This document shows, piece by piece, positions 1-9,282 of a stretch of 64,000 bases of DNA. Under the pieces are notes generated by a model. The model was not told the origin of the DNA and did not search any database. It worked only from the letters and a program-made list of their open reading frames with translations. The number at the start of each line of letters is the position of its first letter. Position 1 is the stretch's first letter. A program made the translations under genes and the position numbers. Source of the stretch: CAXXFQ01 sp963674475 (GTDB lineage Bacteria > Planctomycetota > Planctomycetia > Pirellulales > Thermoguttaceae); NCBI GenBank assembly GCA_963674475.2, contig CAXXFQ010000008.1:496001-560000 (forward strand), read 5' to 3'.

Positions 1-780
1 GCCAAACGGTTTGAAATGGCCGACGAGTCGCAGCCGGAGCTGGACGAGGTCGTTTCGGTTTTGAAGGAATCGGGCGTACAGCTTCTGATCAATTACCTGC
101 CGGTCGGATCGCAGCAGGCGACCGAGTTTTATATGGAAGCGGCGCTTGCGGCCGGGGTGGGCGTGATCAACTGTATCCCCGTTTTTATCGCGAGCGATCC
201 GGGGTGGGCGGACCGTTTTCGACAGGCCGGTCTGCCGATTTTCGGCGACGACGTCAAGGCCCAACTTGGCGCGACGATCCTCCACCGCACGCTGGCCGAT
301 CTGTTTCGGATGCGAGGCGTCGAGGTCGACTCGACCTATCAGCTGAACGTCGGCGGGAACACCGATTTCTACAACATGTTGGATCGAAATCGGTTGACGT
401 CGAAAAAAACGTCGAAGACCGAAGCGGTCCAATCGGTCCTGGCCGACCGGTTGCCCGACGATCAGATTCACGTGGGGCCGAGCGATTTCGTCCCGTGGTT
501 GGACGACAAGAAGGTCTGTTTCTTGCGGATGCAGGGAAAGCTTTTCGGCGACGCGCCGATGAACGTCGAGGTGCGTCTGGAAGTCGAGGACTCGCCCAAC
601 TCGGGCGGCGTGGTGATCGATGCGATCCGTTTCGGCCGAATCGCTTTGGACCGTGGAATGTCCGGCCCGATCGAGGAGCCGTCGGCCTATCTGTTCAAGC
701 ACCCGCCGGTCCAGCGCCCCGACCGCGAAGCGTTCGAATCGCTTGAGACGCTTCTGAAAAAGTGGAATGAGCAGCGGTAG
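1..780 (+). CDS. Inositol-3-phosphate synthase, C-terminal part (cut by window edge)
   Basis: The reading frame is open from base 1, so the N-terminal NAD-binding part lies outside the window and about 259 residues are visible. Myo-inositol-1-phosphate synthases convert glucose 6-phosphate to inositol 3-phosphate, the first step to inositol lipids and inositol solutes. The hallmark GGNTDFYNM segment, the preceding NVGGN stretch and the lysine-rich region just after it (TSKKTSKTEAV) match the compact archaeal/actinobacterial type of the family. The C-terminus (LETLLKKW) ends normally. The next gene is convergent. The family assignment is from recalled motifs, not a search. Confidence 0.88.
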   Translation, partial: AKRFEMADESQPELDEVVSVLKESGVQLLINYLPVGSQQATEFYMEAALAAGVGVINCIPVFIASDPGWADRFRQAGLPIFGDDVKAQLGATILHRTLADLFRMRGVEVDSTYQLNVGGNTDFYNMLDRNRLTSKKTSKTEAVQSVLADRLPDDQIHVGPSDFVPWLDDKKVCFLRMQGKLFGDAPMNVEVRLEVEDSPNSGGVVIDAIRFGRIALDRGMSGPIEEPSAYLFKHPPVQRPDREAFESLETLLKKWNEQR

Positions 781-908
781 AAGATCTTATACCGCCTGCT
801 CGTTTGCCGGTTGTGCGCGCCGCGCGCTTACCCTTCGGGAAAACAGGCTATTTCCACGCGGGTGAACGCGTCATTTCAAATTGGAATGCGTATGAAAAGA
901 AACGCCTT

Positions 909-2003
909 CTAGAAATCTTCCCAGGACCCGGCGGTAATCGAGATCTCGCTGTGTCCGGAAGCCCGTGTTCCCATCGCCCGCCACACGTCGAGGTCGATTT
1001 TCTCATGAATCGAGTGGACTGAGCCGTCCATCATGGCGGCGTGGACGATTCCCGGGTGATAGCTTCGGGACGTCACGGCCGAGTAAGTCGGTTGCGTCGC
1101 GCTTTTACCTTCTTGCCAGGAGCTGTAGTCGACGTCGTAGGTATTACCATCGGTGTGGGTGTACGGAACCACGGTGTTGGGTGTGAAGACGGTCGTCATG
1201 CCGGTATGATGGGCCCGGCCATCGCACCATTCGGTGTGGCCCGTGTTGCTGTTGGTCGAGGGTCCCACCTTAAAAGAGGCCCCGGAGGCCAACGCCGTGA
1301 TTTCGCCGGCGGTGAACGGTACTTCCGGCCCGGGATCTTCGGTGTTGCGGAAATAGGGAGTGAACGCTTTCACTTCGGCCGCCAAAAGGGTCTGGCTCAT
1401 TCCGTCGCGAATTTCGGTCACGGTCGTGTGGCTGTTGGCGTAAAAGACGCCGTCCCCCTTGTTGTGTTTGTTTTTGGGGTCGTAGATCAACCAGGTTCCG
1501 CAGTTGAAACCGTAGGTGATCGGGTGGGTGTACGGTTCACCGTTTTTGGTTCGGGGGAAATTGTGAATCTCGCTCGGGCAGAAGTAGACCGGGATCTTCA
1601 TCGGCGGTACGCTCGAGTCGATCTGTTCGCTCCAGGGGCGGGTCAAGTCGACCATGTCGTAGGCGTTGGCCTGTTCCAGGAAAGGCAAGATCAATCCGTG
1701 GACCGACCAGGAGCCGTTTTTTCCGGGCTGGACGGTGCCCGGTTCGATACTGAAGCTGGGCGGGAAGGAGCCGTTGGCGTTTTGATAATTATGAAGTGCT
1801 AAGGCGATGTTTTTGAGATTGTTGGCGCACTTCATCCGGCGGGCCGCTTCTCGCGAAGCTTGGACGGCCGGAAAAAGCATCGCGACAAGCGTTCCGATAA
1901 TGGCGATGACGACCAGCAGTTCGACGAGGGTGAAACCGGGATGATTTTTGGTGGGCGGGAAGGGGGGTGGGTAACGTCCCGAGTTTTTCTCGTTCCGTAT
2001 CAA
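909..2003 (-). CDS. DUF1559 prepilin-like protein (H-X9-DG family)
   Basis: This 364-residue protein begins with a short basic leader followed by a type IV prepilin methylation motif (HPG/FTLVELLVVIAII) around residues 22-38, then the planctomycete DUF1559 signature (REAARRMKCANNLKNIALA). Near the C-terminus a histidine, nine residues and DG (YHPGIVHAAMMDGSV) form the H-X9-DG motif that names this family. Such proteins are probably processed by a prepilin peptidase and exported as pseudopilins, and their exact job is unknown. The start is TTG at 2003, chosen because GGAGG at 2013-2017 sits 9 bases upstream and no ATG precedes the pilin motif. It is a stand-alone gene. Confidence 0.9.
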   Translation of the reverse strand: MIRNEKNSGRYPPPFPPTKNHPGFTLVELLVVIAIIGTLVAMLFPAVQASREAARRMKCANNLKNIALALHNYQNANGSFPPSFSIEPGTVQPGKNGSWSVHGLILPFLEQANAYDMVDLTRPWSEQIDSSVPPMKIPVYFCPSEIHNFPRTKNGEPYTHPITYGFNCGTWLIYDPKNKHNKGDGVFYANSHTTVTEIRDGMSQTLLAAEVKAFTPYFRNTEDPGPEVPFTAGEITALASGASFKVGPSTNSNTGHTEWCDGRAHHTGMTTVFTPNTVVPYTHTDGNTYDVDYSSWQEGKSATQPTYSAVTSRSYHPGIVHAAMMDGSVHSIHEKIDLDVWRAMGTRASGHSEISITAGSWEDF

Positions 2004-2380
2004 AGGGGGATCCTCCGTGATAATGTATAAAAGGACGTTGAGAGAAGAGCATTTTTCGTGCCAAGATCGGAGCTATTCTCTAACGCGTTTTTTTGTATAG
2101 ACTTAGAGGATAATTGAACCATCGGAGAGGCCGTCTTAGAAGTCGCCGATGTAGGGAATTTCGACATCCCTGTCGATCTTTTCGACATCGCTTTGGCTGT
2201 TGTTTTGCTCACGTTGTTTCAGAGCGTCGGGAGTACCCTTTGGCAAGGCGCTTTGTGCTTCTTTACCGTGTGGCGTTTTTCCTTTATGCTGAATCGTCGT
2301 TTTTGCCAAAATATCAACGCGCAAAAAAAGGCCCTCCGCCCATTCCCGGCCCTGTGGAATTCGAGACAAGAGAAACCCCT
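2004..2380. other. Divergent intergenic region
   Basis: About 380 bases separate the minus-strand DUF1559 gene from the plus-strand histidine kinase gene and must hold both promoters. AT-rich -10-like strings are present, but I cannot assign a promoter with confidence. I see no convincing small gene here. The long reading frame that crosses this region upstream of the kinase lacks coding character before 2381. Confidence 0.4.
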
Positions 2381-3781
2381 ATGCGACTTTCCATCCGGCT
2401 GAGGCAATTTTTGGCCATGCTGAGCGTCTTGGCGTTGGCGATTACGTCAGCCACGGGGGTAAGCGTTTACTTCATCACGCGCCAAGCGAGCCAGAACCAG
2501 ACGGACCATCTGAGACGAATAGTCCGAACCCTTTCCGATTCGACCTATCCGCTGACCCAATCGGTGTTGTACCCGATGGCCGGTCTTTGCGGAGGAGAGT
2601 TTGTCTTGTTGGATGAGTCGGGAGGCGTCATCCATGCGACGATTCCCCTTGGCCGGAAAAATTGGGACCAACTATCGGCCTTGTTGCCCGGCGACACAAG
2701 CGACCTTTTCTCTCGAAAACGAATCATTATGATCAAAGGGCGTCGTTACTTCGCCGATATGATTTCGGTCAACAACGATAGGAACCCTTTTTTAAAAGAG
2801 CGGCTTTGCGTCCTCTATCCGAAACAAGAGTGGTGGACCGTGGCCCGGGAAGTCGCGCCGCCGATTCTTTGGACCGGTTGCGTGGTCCTTTTGATCGGGA
2901 TGGGGATTGCGGCGTTTTTGGCTTCGGAATTGGTGCGTCCGATCCAAACGCTTCGCAATCAGGCCGAAGCGATCGCCGGAGGAGATTTCGACCCGATCGG
3001 GCTGCCCAAACGGAACGACGAGATTCGCGACCTGGCCGTCGCGCTCAATCGGATGGCCGCTCGTCTTCGGCAGTTCGAGGACGATGTCCGACAAAACGAG
3101 CGTTGGAACACCCTTTCGCGACTCGGGGCCGGGATGGCTCATCAGCTGCGCAATTGTGCGACCGGCGCGCGAATGGCAATCGAACTCGGTCAGGAAACCG
3201 ATCAAGAGAGTGAACCGCTGGGCCAGGCAATGTGCCAACTTCGATTGATGGAATCGCACCTCCAACGTTTCCTTTCCTTGGAACGTACGTCGGACCAGCC
3301 TAAAAAAACCTTGCTTTTCCAAGATCTGATCGGAGAAATTTTAGCGTTGATTGAGCCGACCTGTCGTCATCAAAAAATTCAGGTCGAGTACGGCCCTCCG
3401 CACGAGCCGGTTTGGATTTGGGGTGAGGAGAAGATGATTCTCCAGCTTATCATGAACCTGGTCCTCAACGCGGTTGACGCCGTCGGTTCCCGAAGAGAAA
3501 ATGAGGGGAGAATCAAGATTGAATTGGAAGCCGTCGACGCCGGAGCAAAGGCCCGGTTCGTGGTTGCCGACAACGGTCCGGGGCCTCCGCCGGAATTGGG
3601 AGAGACGATGTTTGACTTGTTGGTTACCAGCAAGCCGGAAGGGACCGGTTTCGGGCTTTATATTTCCCGTCATGTAGTCGAAAACCATCAAGGAACCCTC
3701 CGTTGGGCTCGGGAAAATGGTTGGACCCGCTTCATGGCCGAACTGCCGCAGGTGAACCCTTTGAAAGGGGGGCTCATTTAA
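2381..3781 (+). CDS. Membrane sensor histidine kinase
   Basis: This is a 466-residue two-transmembrane sensor kinase. Residues about 8-32 form the first membrane helix, about 33-158 an extracytoplasmic sensing part, and about 160-182 the second helix. A HAMP linker follows (ELVRPIQTLRNQAEAI ... NDEIRDLAVALNRM). The phosphoacceptor is His254 in GAGMAHQLRN. The ATPase domain shows the N box (LIMNLVLNAVDAV), G1 (ADNGPG) and G2 (GTGFGLYI). The ATG at 2381 is preferred over the longer frame because it immediately precedes the signal-like first helix. The gene lies 96 bases upstream of an NtrC-type regulator, so the two very likely form one two-component system. The signal is unknown. Confidence 0.93.
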   Translation: MRLSIRLRQFLAMLSVLALAITSATGVSVYFITRQASQNQTDHLRRIVRTLSDSTYPLTQSVLYPMAGLCGGEFVLLDESGGVIHATIPLGRKNWDQLSALLPGDTSDLFSRKRIIMIKGRRYFADMISVNNDRNPFLKERLCVLYPKQEWWTVAREVAPPILWTGCVVLLIGMGIAAFLASELVRPIQTLRNQAEAIAGGDFDPIGLPKRNDEIRDLAVALNRMAARLRQFEDDVRQNERWNTLSRLGAGMAHQLRNCATGARMAIELGQETDQESEPLGQAMCQLRLMESHLQRFLSLERTSDQPKKTLLFQDLIGEILALIEPTCRHQKIQVEYGPPHEPVWIWGEEKMILQLIMNLVLNAVDAVGSRRENEGRIKIELEAVDAGAKARFVVADNGPGPPPELGETMFDLLVTSKPEGTGFGLYISRHVVENHQGTLRWARENGWTRFMAELPQVNPLKGGLI

Positions 3782-3877
3782 CCATCTTTTTTTTGGTGGA
3801 CGGTCAGTTAGAGCAGTCCGTTTCCCCTTTTATCGAAGTTCGTTCCTGTTTGAAAAAATGTAAAACGTGAATCCGTT

Positions 3878-5287
3878 ATGGCACATTTGCTTATTGTCGA
3901 CGACGAACCGAGTATCTGCTGGGGTTTTGAAAAGCTGGCCGGCGATATGGGACATACCGCCGAAACGGCCGCCTCGGCCGAAGAAGGGTTCCGGCTGGTC
4001 GAAGTGACTCGACCCGATTTGATGGTCCTCGACATCCGACTGCCGGGGATGGATGGCCTGACGGCGATGCGGCGATTTCAAGAGATCCTCGGGCCGGTTC
4101 CCATTATCGTCATCACGGCCTTCGGCGCGCTTTCAACCGCGGTCGAAGCGGTGCGACGTGGGGCGTTCGAATATCTGACCAAGCCGTTCGACTTGAAAAC
4201 GGTTCGGGAAACGATCCGGCGTGGGCTTCTTGTTGCTCCGACGGCCGACGCGACGGCGGTCGCTTCCGAACGGGACGAGAGTGAAGAGCCGATCCTCGGT
4301 CAATCGCCCAAGATGCAAGCGATGTTCAAGCGGATCGCGCTGGCGGCCGCGTCGGATGCGTGTATCCATCTTCAAGGGGAAAGCGGGACGGGGAAAGATC
4401 TCGTCGCCCGAGCCATCCATCGGAACAGTCGTCGGGCCGACGGACCTTTTGTTCCGATCAACCTCGCGGCGCTGAGTCCGACGCTGGCTGAAAGTGAACT
4501 CTTCGGACACGCGCGCGGCGCGTTCACCGGAGCCGATCAAGAGCGAAAAGGACTTTTGGAACATGCCGACGGGGGAACCGTTTTTCTCGACGAAATCGGC
4601 GATATGCCACCGGCCATTCAGGTGAAACTGTTGCGGGCCTTGGAGCAAGGCGAGTTCATGCCGGTGGGCACCAATCGCGCGGTCCGGTCCAACTTCCGCG
4701 TTCTTTCGGCAACCCATCGAGACCTGTCGACTTGCGTGGCCGAGGGCCGGTTCCGACACGACCTCTATTATCGGGTCAACACGTTCACGATCGAGGTTCC
4801 TCCGCTTCGAGAACGTGAACGGGATATTCCGCTTCTGGTTTCCCATTTCCTGAATTGGCTTGCCGAGAAAAACGGGACCCCGGTTCCGACCATCTCTCCC
4901 GAGGCGGTTGCCGAACTGGAAAGCCGGCCTTGGAACGGAAACGTTCGTGAATTGCGAAACGCGGTTGAGCATGCCATGGTCTTGGCACGCAACGGAACGA
5001 TCATGCCGGCCCATCTGCCTTTGCCGATGGACGTGATCTTGGACGAGGAAAAGAGGGCTGCCGGCGTGTTGCCGTCGCTCATCCGGCAGTGGGCCCGGAA
5101 TCAACTGGGCGAAGAACAACCGGCCGACGAGATCCACGCCAAGTTTCTCGAATTGGTCGAGCCGCCGTTTTTGAAATCGGTCCTCAAACAGTCCAAGGGG
5201 AGTTGTGCCGCCGCGGCCCGGATATTGGGTCTTCACCGGACGACGCTGAAGAAAAAATTGGAGCAGTACCAAATCGAAATCGATTGA
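3878..5287 (+). CDS. NtrC-family sigma-54-dependent response regulator
   Basis: This 469-residue protein has three domains. The receiver (1-120) has acidic pocket residues D8/D9, phosphorylation site Asp52 (VLDIRLPGMDG) and the conserved lysine in TKPFD. The AAA+ sigma-54 activator domain (about 140-375) has Walker A GESGTGKD, the sigma-54-contacting loop GAFTGA, Walker B VFLDEIGD and the arginine-finger region (FRHDLYYRVN). The C-terminal Fis-type helix-turn-helix is AAARILGLHRTTLKKKL. It should activate sigma-54 promoters after phosphorylation by the kinase encoded just upstream. No clear -24/-12 sigma-54 promoter was found nearby, so its targets are unknown. Confidence 0.95.
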   Translation: MAHLLIVDDEPSICWGFEKLAGDMGHTAETAASAEEGFRLVEVTRPDLMVLDIRLPGMDGLTAMRRFQEILGPVPIIVITAFGALSTAVEAVRRGAFEYLTKPFDLKTVRETIRRGLLVAPTADATAVASERDESEEPILGQSPKMQAMFKRIALAAASDACIHLQGESGTGKDLVARAIHRNSRRADGPFVPINLAALSPTLAESELFGHARGAFTGADQERKGLLEHADGGTVFLDEIGDMPPAIQVKLLRALEQGEFMPVGTNRAVRSNFRVLSATHRDLSTCVAEGRFRHDLYYRVNTFTIEVPPLRERERDIPLLVSHFLNWLAEKNGTPVPTISPEAVAELESRPWNGNVRELRNAVEHAMVLARNGTIMPAHLPLPMDVILDEEKRAAGVLPSLIRQWARNQLGEEQPADEIHAKFLELVEPPFLKSVLKQSKGSCAAAARILGLHRTTLKKKLEQYQIEID

Positions 5288-5345
5288 GTCGCCGATTCTT
5301 TCGGCCCCGTTTGCACGAAACTTTTCAGAAGGAATGGCTGCCGAG

Positions 5346-5381
5346 CAAAGAAAAAGAGCGACCGCCGCGGCAATCGCTCTT
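5346..5381 (-). terminator. Intrinsic terminator of the NagB-like gene
   Basis: An 8-bp stem (AAGAGCGA at 5354-5361 with TCGCTCTT at 5374-5381) is followed on the minus strand by a run of T, read from the A-rich bases 5347-5355. It lies 30 bases after the stop codon of the minus-strand gene ending at 5412 and may also stop plus-strand transcription from the response regulator. Confidence 0.75.
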
Positions 5382-5411
5382 GAGCCTGTTTTGCTTGTTG
5401 CTTTACACGGT

Positions 5412-6344
5412 CTAATAACCTTTGTCCCAATCGTCTTCGATCGTTTGGGCGATGACCTCGGAGACCCAAACCTCGGAGGGAACCAGTTGGATGATCGAAT
5501 CGGGCACCAGCGGGGTGACCGGGCCAAACAGGGCCAAGCGGGTGATCAGTCGTTGCCAAGAGGTGGTCGTTCCGTGGACGCCGATCGAGTACGTGCCGAT
5601 TCGGTTTTTCGCGCTTAAAAACTGGGCCGGGCCGATCGTTGCCGCTTTCGGCGGAACGCGTGCAATGTCGCCGCTGGCGCCGAAGCTGCCGTGCAACGAG
5701 TTCTGCGCCAATGTGAACGGGCTGAGCGTGACGATGCTTGGTCCCATTTGCTTGAACGCTTCCAGGTCTTTGGGAACTTCCGGCGCGTCCGGTTCGACAA
5801 ACGCCAGGTGGCCGGTCCAGCCCGGGCCGCTGTAACAGATATCGGCGCCGCCCAGATCGGCGATCCGCTTGCCGTAATCCTTGAACGTTTCGTTGGTCAA
5901 GCCGATCATCTGGTTTTCCGGCGGACGCAGTTCAGGATCGAGCTTGCTATAGAAATATTTTTTCAAGGCGTGCGTGAAGCCGTACTTCCAACTCTCCGGC
6001 GCAATCTGGCCGTCTTCGTTGGCATACTCGTCCATATTGAACGTGTAGAGGTTGCGGCAATCGATCCGCGACCGGTTGAGCATGTGGGCGATCTTCTCGT
6101 AAAGCGGCCACGGCTGCGGCAGGATCATGACCAGCTTTTCGCCCCGCTCCATCGATTCCTTGATTCGGAAATAGATGTCCATCATGAAGAAGAACCAGAC
6201 ATCGAACTCCTTCATCACCTTGACGTTGAGATTCGGATTCGGATGGTTCAGAAAATCTTCCCGCGTAATCTTTCGCGCCTTTTCGAGCGCCTCTTCGTCG
6301 CGAAACGGGACATGCTGCGACGGGGAATAACGAAACTCGCTCAT
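5412..6344 (-). CDS. Glucosamine-6-phosphate isomerase-like protein (NagB/RpiA fold)
   Basis: This 310-residue protein resembles NagB, the enzyme converting glucosamine 6-phosphate to fructose 6-phosphate and ammonia, and contains FNMDEYAN, equivalent to the NagB NMDEY active-site segment. The second active-site segment reads GPGWTGHLAFVEP where true deaminases have G-x-G-x-D-G-H-I-A-F-N-E-P. The ring-opening Asp is therefore Thr here, while His and Glu are kept. The protein is also longer than the usual 240-270 residues. It may act on a different sugar phosphate or be a slow isomerase. It sits beside glycogen and galactose genes but in its own transcript with a terminator at 5346-5381. Confidence 0.82.
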   Translation of the reverse strand: MSEFRYSPSQHVPFRDEEALEKARKITREDFLNHPNPNLNVKVMKEFDVWFFFMMDIYFRIKESMERGEKLVMILPQPWPLYEKIAHMLNRSRIDCRNLYTFNMDEYANEDGQIAPESWKYGFTHALKKYFYSKLDPELRPPENQMIGLTNETFKDYGKRIADLGGADICYSGPGWTGHLAFVEPDAPEVPKDLEAFKQMGPSIVTLSPFTLAQNSLHGSFGASGDIARVPPKAATIGPAQFLSAKNRIGTYSIGVHGTTTSWQRLITRLALFGPVTPLVPDSIIQLVPSEVWVSEVIAQTIEDDWDKGY

Positions 6345-6651
6345 CTGTTTTGGCCTCCGAGAAAACGAAGCGGGCTCGAAAATCGTCTTGATACTGAAAA
6401 AACGAAATTCGAGCCAATGCTAATAATCGATAAAAAAGAATTGCACCGTTGAAGGGGCGCTTCCCGACCTTGACCGCTTGCTCAGTCTACCAAGGCATGA
6501 AACGCAGAACAAGTCGCTCTTGAATCCCCGAGGAGGAGAAGAAACGATTTGGTCTGAAATGGCCCTTTTCGGGAACTTTTTTGTCGAGCGACAAAGAGAT
6601 CTCGTTGGGAATGTCAACGCGGCAACGGTCTTTTTCGTGGCCCGAGGCAAT

Positions 6652-6692
6652 AAAAAAAGAGGGACCTGTTTCGTTCCAGAGTCCCTCTTTTA
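6652..6692 (-). terminator. Intrinsic terminator of the GH57 gene
   Basis: An 11-bp perfect stem (AAAAGAGGGAC at 6655-6665 with GTCCCTCTTTT at 6681-6691) is followed by seven T on the minus strand. It lies 20 bases after the stop of the GH57 gene. The T-run on the plus side is short, so it works mainly for the minus strand. Confidence 0.85.
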
Positions 6693-6711
6693 AAATGATG
6701 ACGTTTTTTCT

Positions 6712-8901
6712 TTACACGGCGGCCGGGACGGCGGTCGCTTGGGCCCGCTGTTCGGCCAGGCTGGTATCGAGATTCATCTGAAGCGTCACACTCCAACGGC
6801 CCTCGGCGTCGGCCCGGACTTTCCAGTGCGGTACGACGGCGATCGACTGGTGAACCAGCTCGAAACCGCCTTCCGACTGGCTGACCGTCTCGACCGGATA
6901 GGCCCAGAAATCGGTGCCATGCGACGGGGTCAGCTGGATCTGAATGCCGAGCCACTCGTCGGTGATTCCCAGCCCTTCGGTGTCGGTCAGATCGAGCCGC
7001 CCGCCCAACTGGCCGAGTCGATTCCCGGCGGTGTCGCTGTAGAACCGATCGTCGGCTCCGGCGGGCAGTCCGGCGAAGTTGAACTCGGTTCCGAAGTGGA
7101 ACGTTCGGTCTTGCGGAAGATCCTCGAGCAGGTAGGCGATCTCCAACGTCGAGCTGCCTGCGTTGAGCGTGATTCCCTTGGTCAGCTTGATCGGCGTCCC
7201 TTGGACCGAACCTTGTCGGGAAAGTTGGATCTGAATCCGATCGGGGTTGCGGCGGATGCGGCCTTCGTAATGACCGTGAAGGAAGTCGCCGTGGAGCACC
7301 GCGTTGCCCGAGGTGATTGCGTCGAGCGAGACGTCCTCGTCGAAGAACAGGTCGAGCATGCTCTTCCGCTCGTAGCTGTCGTAGCCGAGTCGCTTGTCGA
7401 GGTCGGCCTGCTTGAAGACAACCCGGTCGTGGATGCTGGCACAATCGTCGTTATTCCCCCCGGCGCCGCCCAGGACCTTCTGATGATAGGCCTCGGGACG
7501 TCGGGTCAAGGTGGCCAACAGGTTGTGGCAGATCGAGCGGACGTCGAGTTCATAAAGTCGTCCGCCGCGGGCCGGTTCGATCAGGGCGACCAACCGATCG
7601 TTGGCCAGACGGATCTCGGGACGCGCGTCGAAGTTGTAATCTTCGGCCGTCGCTTCGACCCAATGGTTCGGCCGTCCGTTGGCCCGGTCCAACAGGTTGT
7701 CGGCCGCGATCAGCTTTTCATAAACGGCGTTACGCAGGTGCGGCAGGTAGATCCCGCCGAACGCTCCGTGCCAATAGCTGCAATTGCACTGGCCGCGATA
7801 CAGTTCGGTTCGGGCATGATCGAGCAGTTTTCCGTCGACCCCTTCGCCACGGGCCGAAGCGTCGGAAGTCCGTGCCAGACGACGGCTGATCGCCATCATC
7901 CGCGAGTACATGTCGTTCGATTCGGGGTATTTTGTCTTGAAATTTCGCCAAAAACCACCGCGGACGAACTGGCTCACTTCGGGCCAGCGGGGATCGCTTT
8001 CCATGTCGTGACGGATCGATTCATAGCGAACCAAACGTTCGGCCGGAAGCGACCATTCGGTCATCTCGCGATAGCTGCAGTCGGGCAGGTAGATCTTGCC
8101 GACCGGCGGAAGCGTGTCGACCACCTCGGCCATCGTGCTCGTCTGAATCCAATCCTGATTATCCGCGATCGCCTGGAAGAACCGCTCGAGCCAACCGTCT
8201 TCATAGACATGCTTGAAGGTTCCCGGCCACGTGCCGAACTTCTCGCCGTCGTCGCCGAACACGGCCACTGAACCCGGATGTCGCTCGGCCAGTTCGGCCA
8301 GATGGTCGACGATCTCTTCCGGCTGTTGGAACGGAATCAAATAACGAAGCCGTTCGCTGCCCGGGAAGATTGACATGACCTGTCCGTCGTCTTCGGTGAC
8401 AAAATGGCCGTACAGCTCTTCCTCGACCAGACCGGCCTTTTTGAAGTGATAGTCGTCCAGGACCGTGTACTCCATTCCGGCTTCGACCAGGTCGCGGGTG
8501 TACGACTGCTCCCAGATCCGCTCGGGCATCCACATGCCGCGGATGGTCGCGCCGAGACGCTGTTGGAGCCAGTGTGAATATTGGCGAATCTGGCCGATCC
8601 GGTCTCGTGAAGGCAACATGGCCAAGATCGGCTCGTAGAACGGACCGCCGACGATTTCAATTCGGTCTTGGGCGACCAAATCGGCCAGGCGATCGACGTA
8701 TTCCGGATGGGCCTCGTCGAGCCATTCCATCAGCGATCCGCTGGTGTGCAGCGAGACCTTGATGTTCTCGAAGCGGCTGAAGATGTCCAGAAACGGGCGA
8801 TAGCTTTCTTGGTAGGCCTGTTCGAAGACGTGACTGAAATTTCCGATCGGTTGGTGGTTGTGGAGTACCAGGGCGAGGCGAATCTGATTTGGCATAGTCA
8901 T
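6712..8901 (-). CDS. GH57 family 4-alpha-glucanotransferase/amylase
   Basis: This protein of about 729 residues is from glycoside hydrolase family 57, whose members cleave or transfer alpha-1,4-glucan segments. Family motifs are visible in order: HNHQP near the N-terminus, the nucleophile Glu in GMWMPERIWEQ, and the acid/base Asp in FGDDGEKFGTWPG. C-terminal beta-sandwich regions of the kind found in DUF1925/DUF1926 proteins follow. There is no signal peptide, so it is cytosolic. The ATG at 8901 is taken, with a second ATG at 8895, and no clear ribosome site precedes either. With GlgA and GalT nearby, a role in glycogen or maltodextrin remodelling is likely. Confidence 0.92.
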   Translation of the reverse strand: MTMPNQIRLALVLHNHQPIGNFSHVFEQAYQESYRPFLDIFSRFENIKVSLHTSGSLMEWLDEAHPEYVDRLADLVAQDRIEIVGGPFYEPILAMLPSRDRIGQIRQYSHWLQQRLGATIRGMWMPERIWEQSYTRDLVEAGMEYTVLDDYHFKKAGLVEEELYGHFVTEDDGQVMSIFPGSERLRYLIPFQQPEEIVDHLAELAERHPGSVAVFGDDGEKFGTWPGTFKHVYEDGWLERFFQAIADNQDWIQTSTMAEVVDTLPPVGKIYLPDCSYREMTEWSLPAERLVRYESIRHDMESDPRWPEVSQFVRGGFWRNFKTKYPESNDMYSRMMAISRRLARTSDASARGEGVDGKLLDHARTELYRGQCNCSYWHGAFGGIYLPHLRNAVYEKLIAADNLLDRANGRPNHWVEATAEDYNFDARPEIRLANDRLVALIEPARGGRLYELDVRSICHNLLATLTRRPEAYHQKVLGGAGGNNDDCASIHDRVVFKQADLDKRLGYDSYERKSMLDLFFDEDVSLDAITSGNAVLHGDFLHGHYEGRIRRNPDRIQIQLSRQGSVQGTPIKLTKGITLNAGSSTLEIAYLLEDLPQDRTFHFGTEFNFAGLPAGADDRFYSDTAGNRLGQLGGRLDLTDTEGLGITDEWLGIQIQLTPSHGTDFWAYPVETVSQSEGGFELVHQSIAVVPHWKVRADAEGRWSVTLQMNLDTSLAEQRAQATAVPAAV

Positions 8902-9282
8902 CAAAGCGTGTTCTTAATTTGGGTTGCGGGACAATCGCTTACGGGGAAGCGACGAAACCGGCGGCTTTCCGGAAAAAAGCCTGCCTAACTATCAGCTTTT
9001 CGTCTTTTGTTCAATCGGCAAACTCGCCTTAAATTATCCAGTGCCCCAAGTTGAAAAGGATGAGGGATTTACGTAATTGCAGTTGATTGTTCCGAATGTG
9101 ACGACTTTGAGTTATTTGCCGAATGTATTTCGTGCGGGTCGACTCGATTTGTGCCTCGCTCACTTTCTCTGCCGTTGCTTTCCTTTGATGCAGCTTCTCG
9201 ATCTAGGACAAAAAGAAACGTTCGTTCAGGAAAGGAAAATCAGCACCCTTTATTCCGGTGAAAAGGCCCCGTTTTCACCTTT
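8902..9282. other. Intergenic region between galT and the GH57 gene, with hairpin
   Basis: These 380 bases follow the end of galT and lead into the GH57 gene, both on the minus strand. An 8-bp hairpin (GGTGAAAA at 9257-9264 with TTTTCACC at 9272-9279) lies directly after the galT stop. It has a T-run only on the plus strand, so termination of galT by it is uncertain. The remainder shows no gene. Confidence 0.45.

Noticed and set aside
3878..3895. TGGCAC..TTGC string resembling a sigma-54 promoter
   Set aside because: The spacing is wrong and it lies within the first codons of the response regulator gene.
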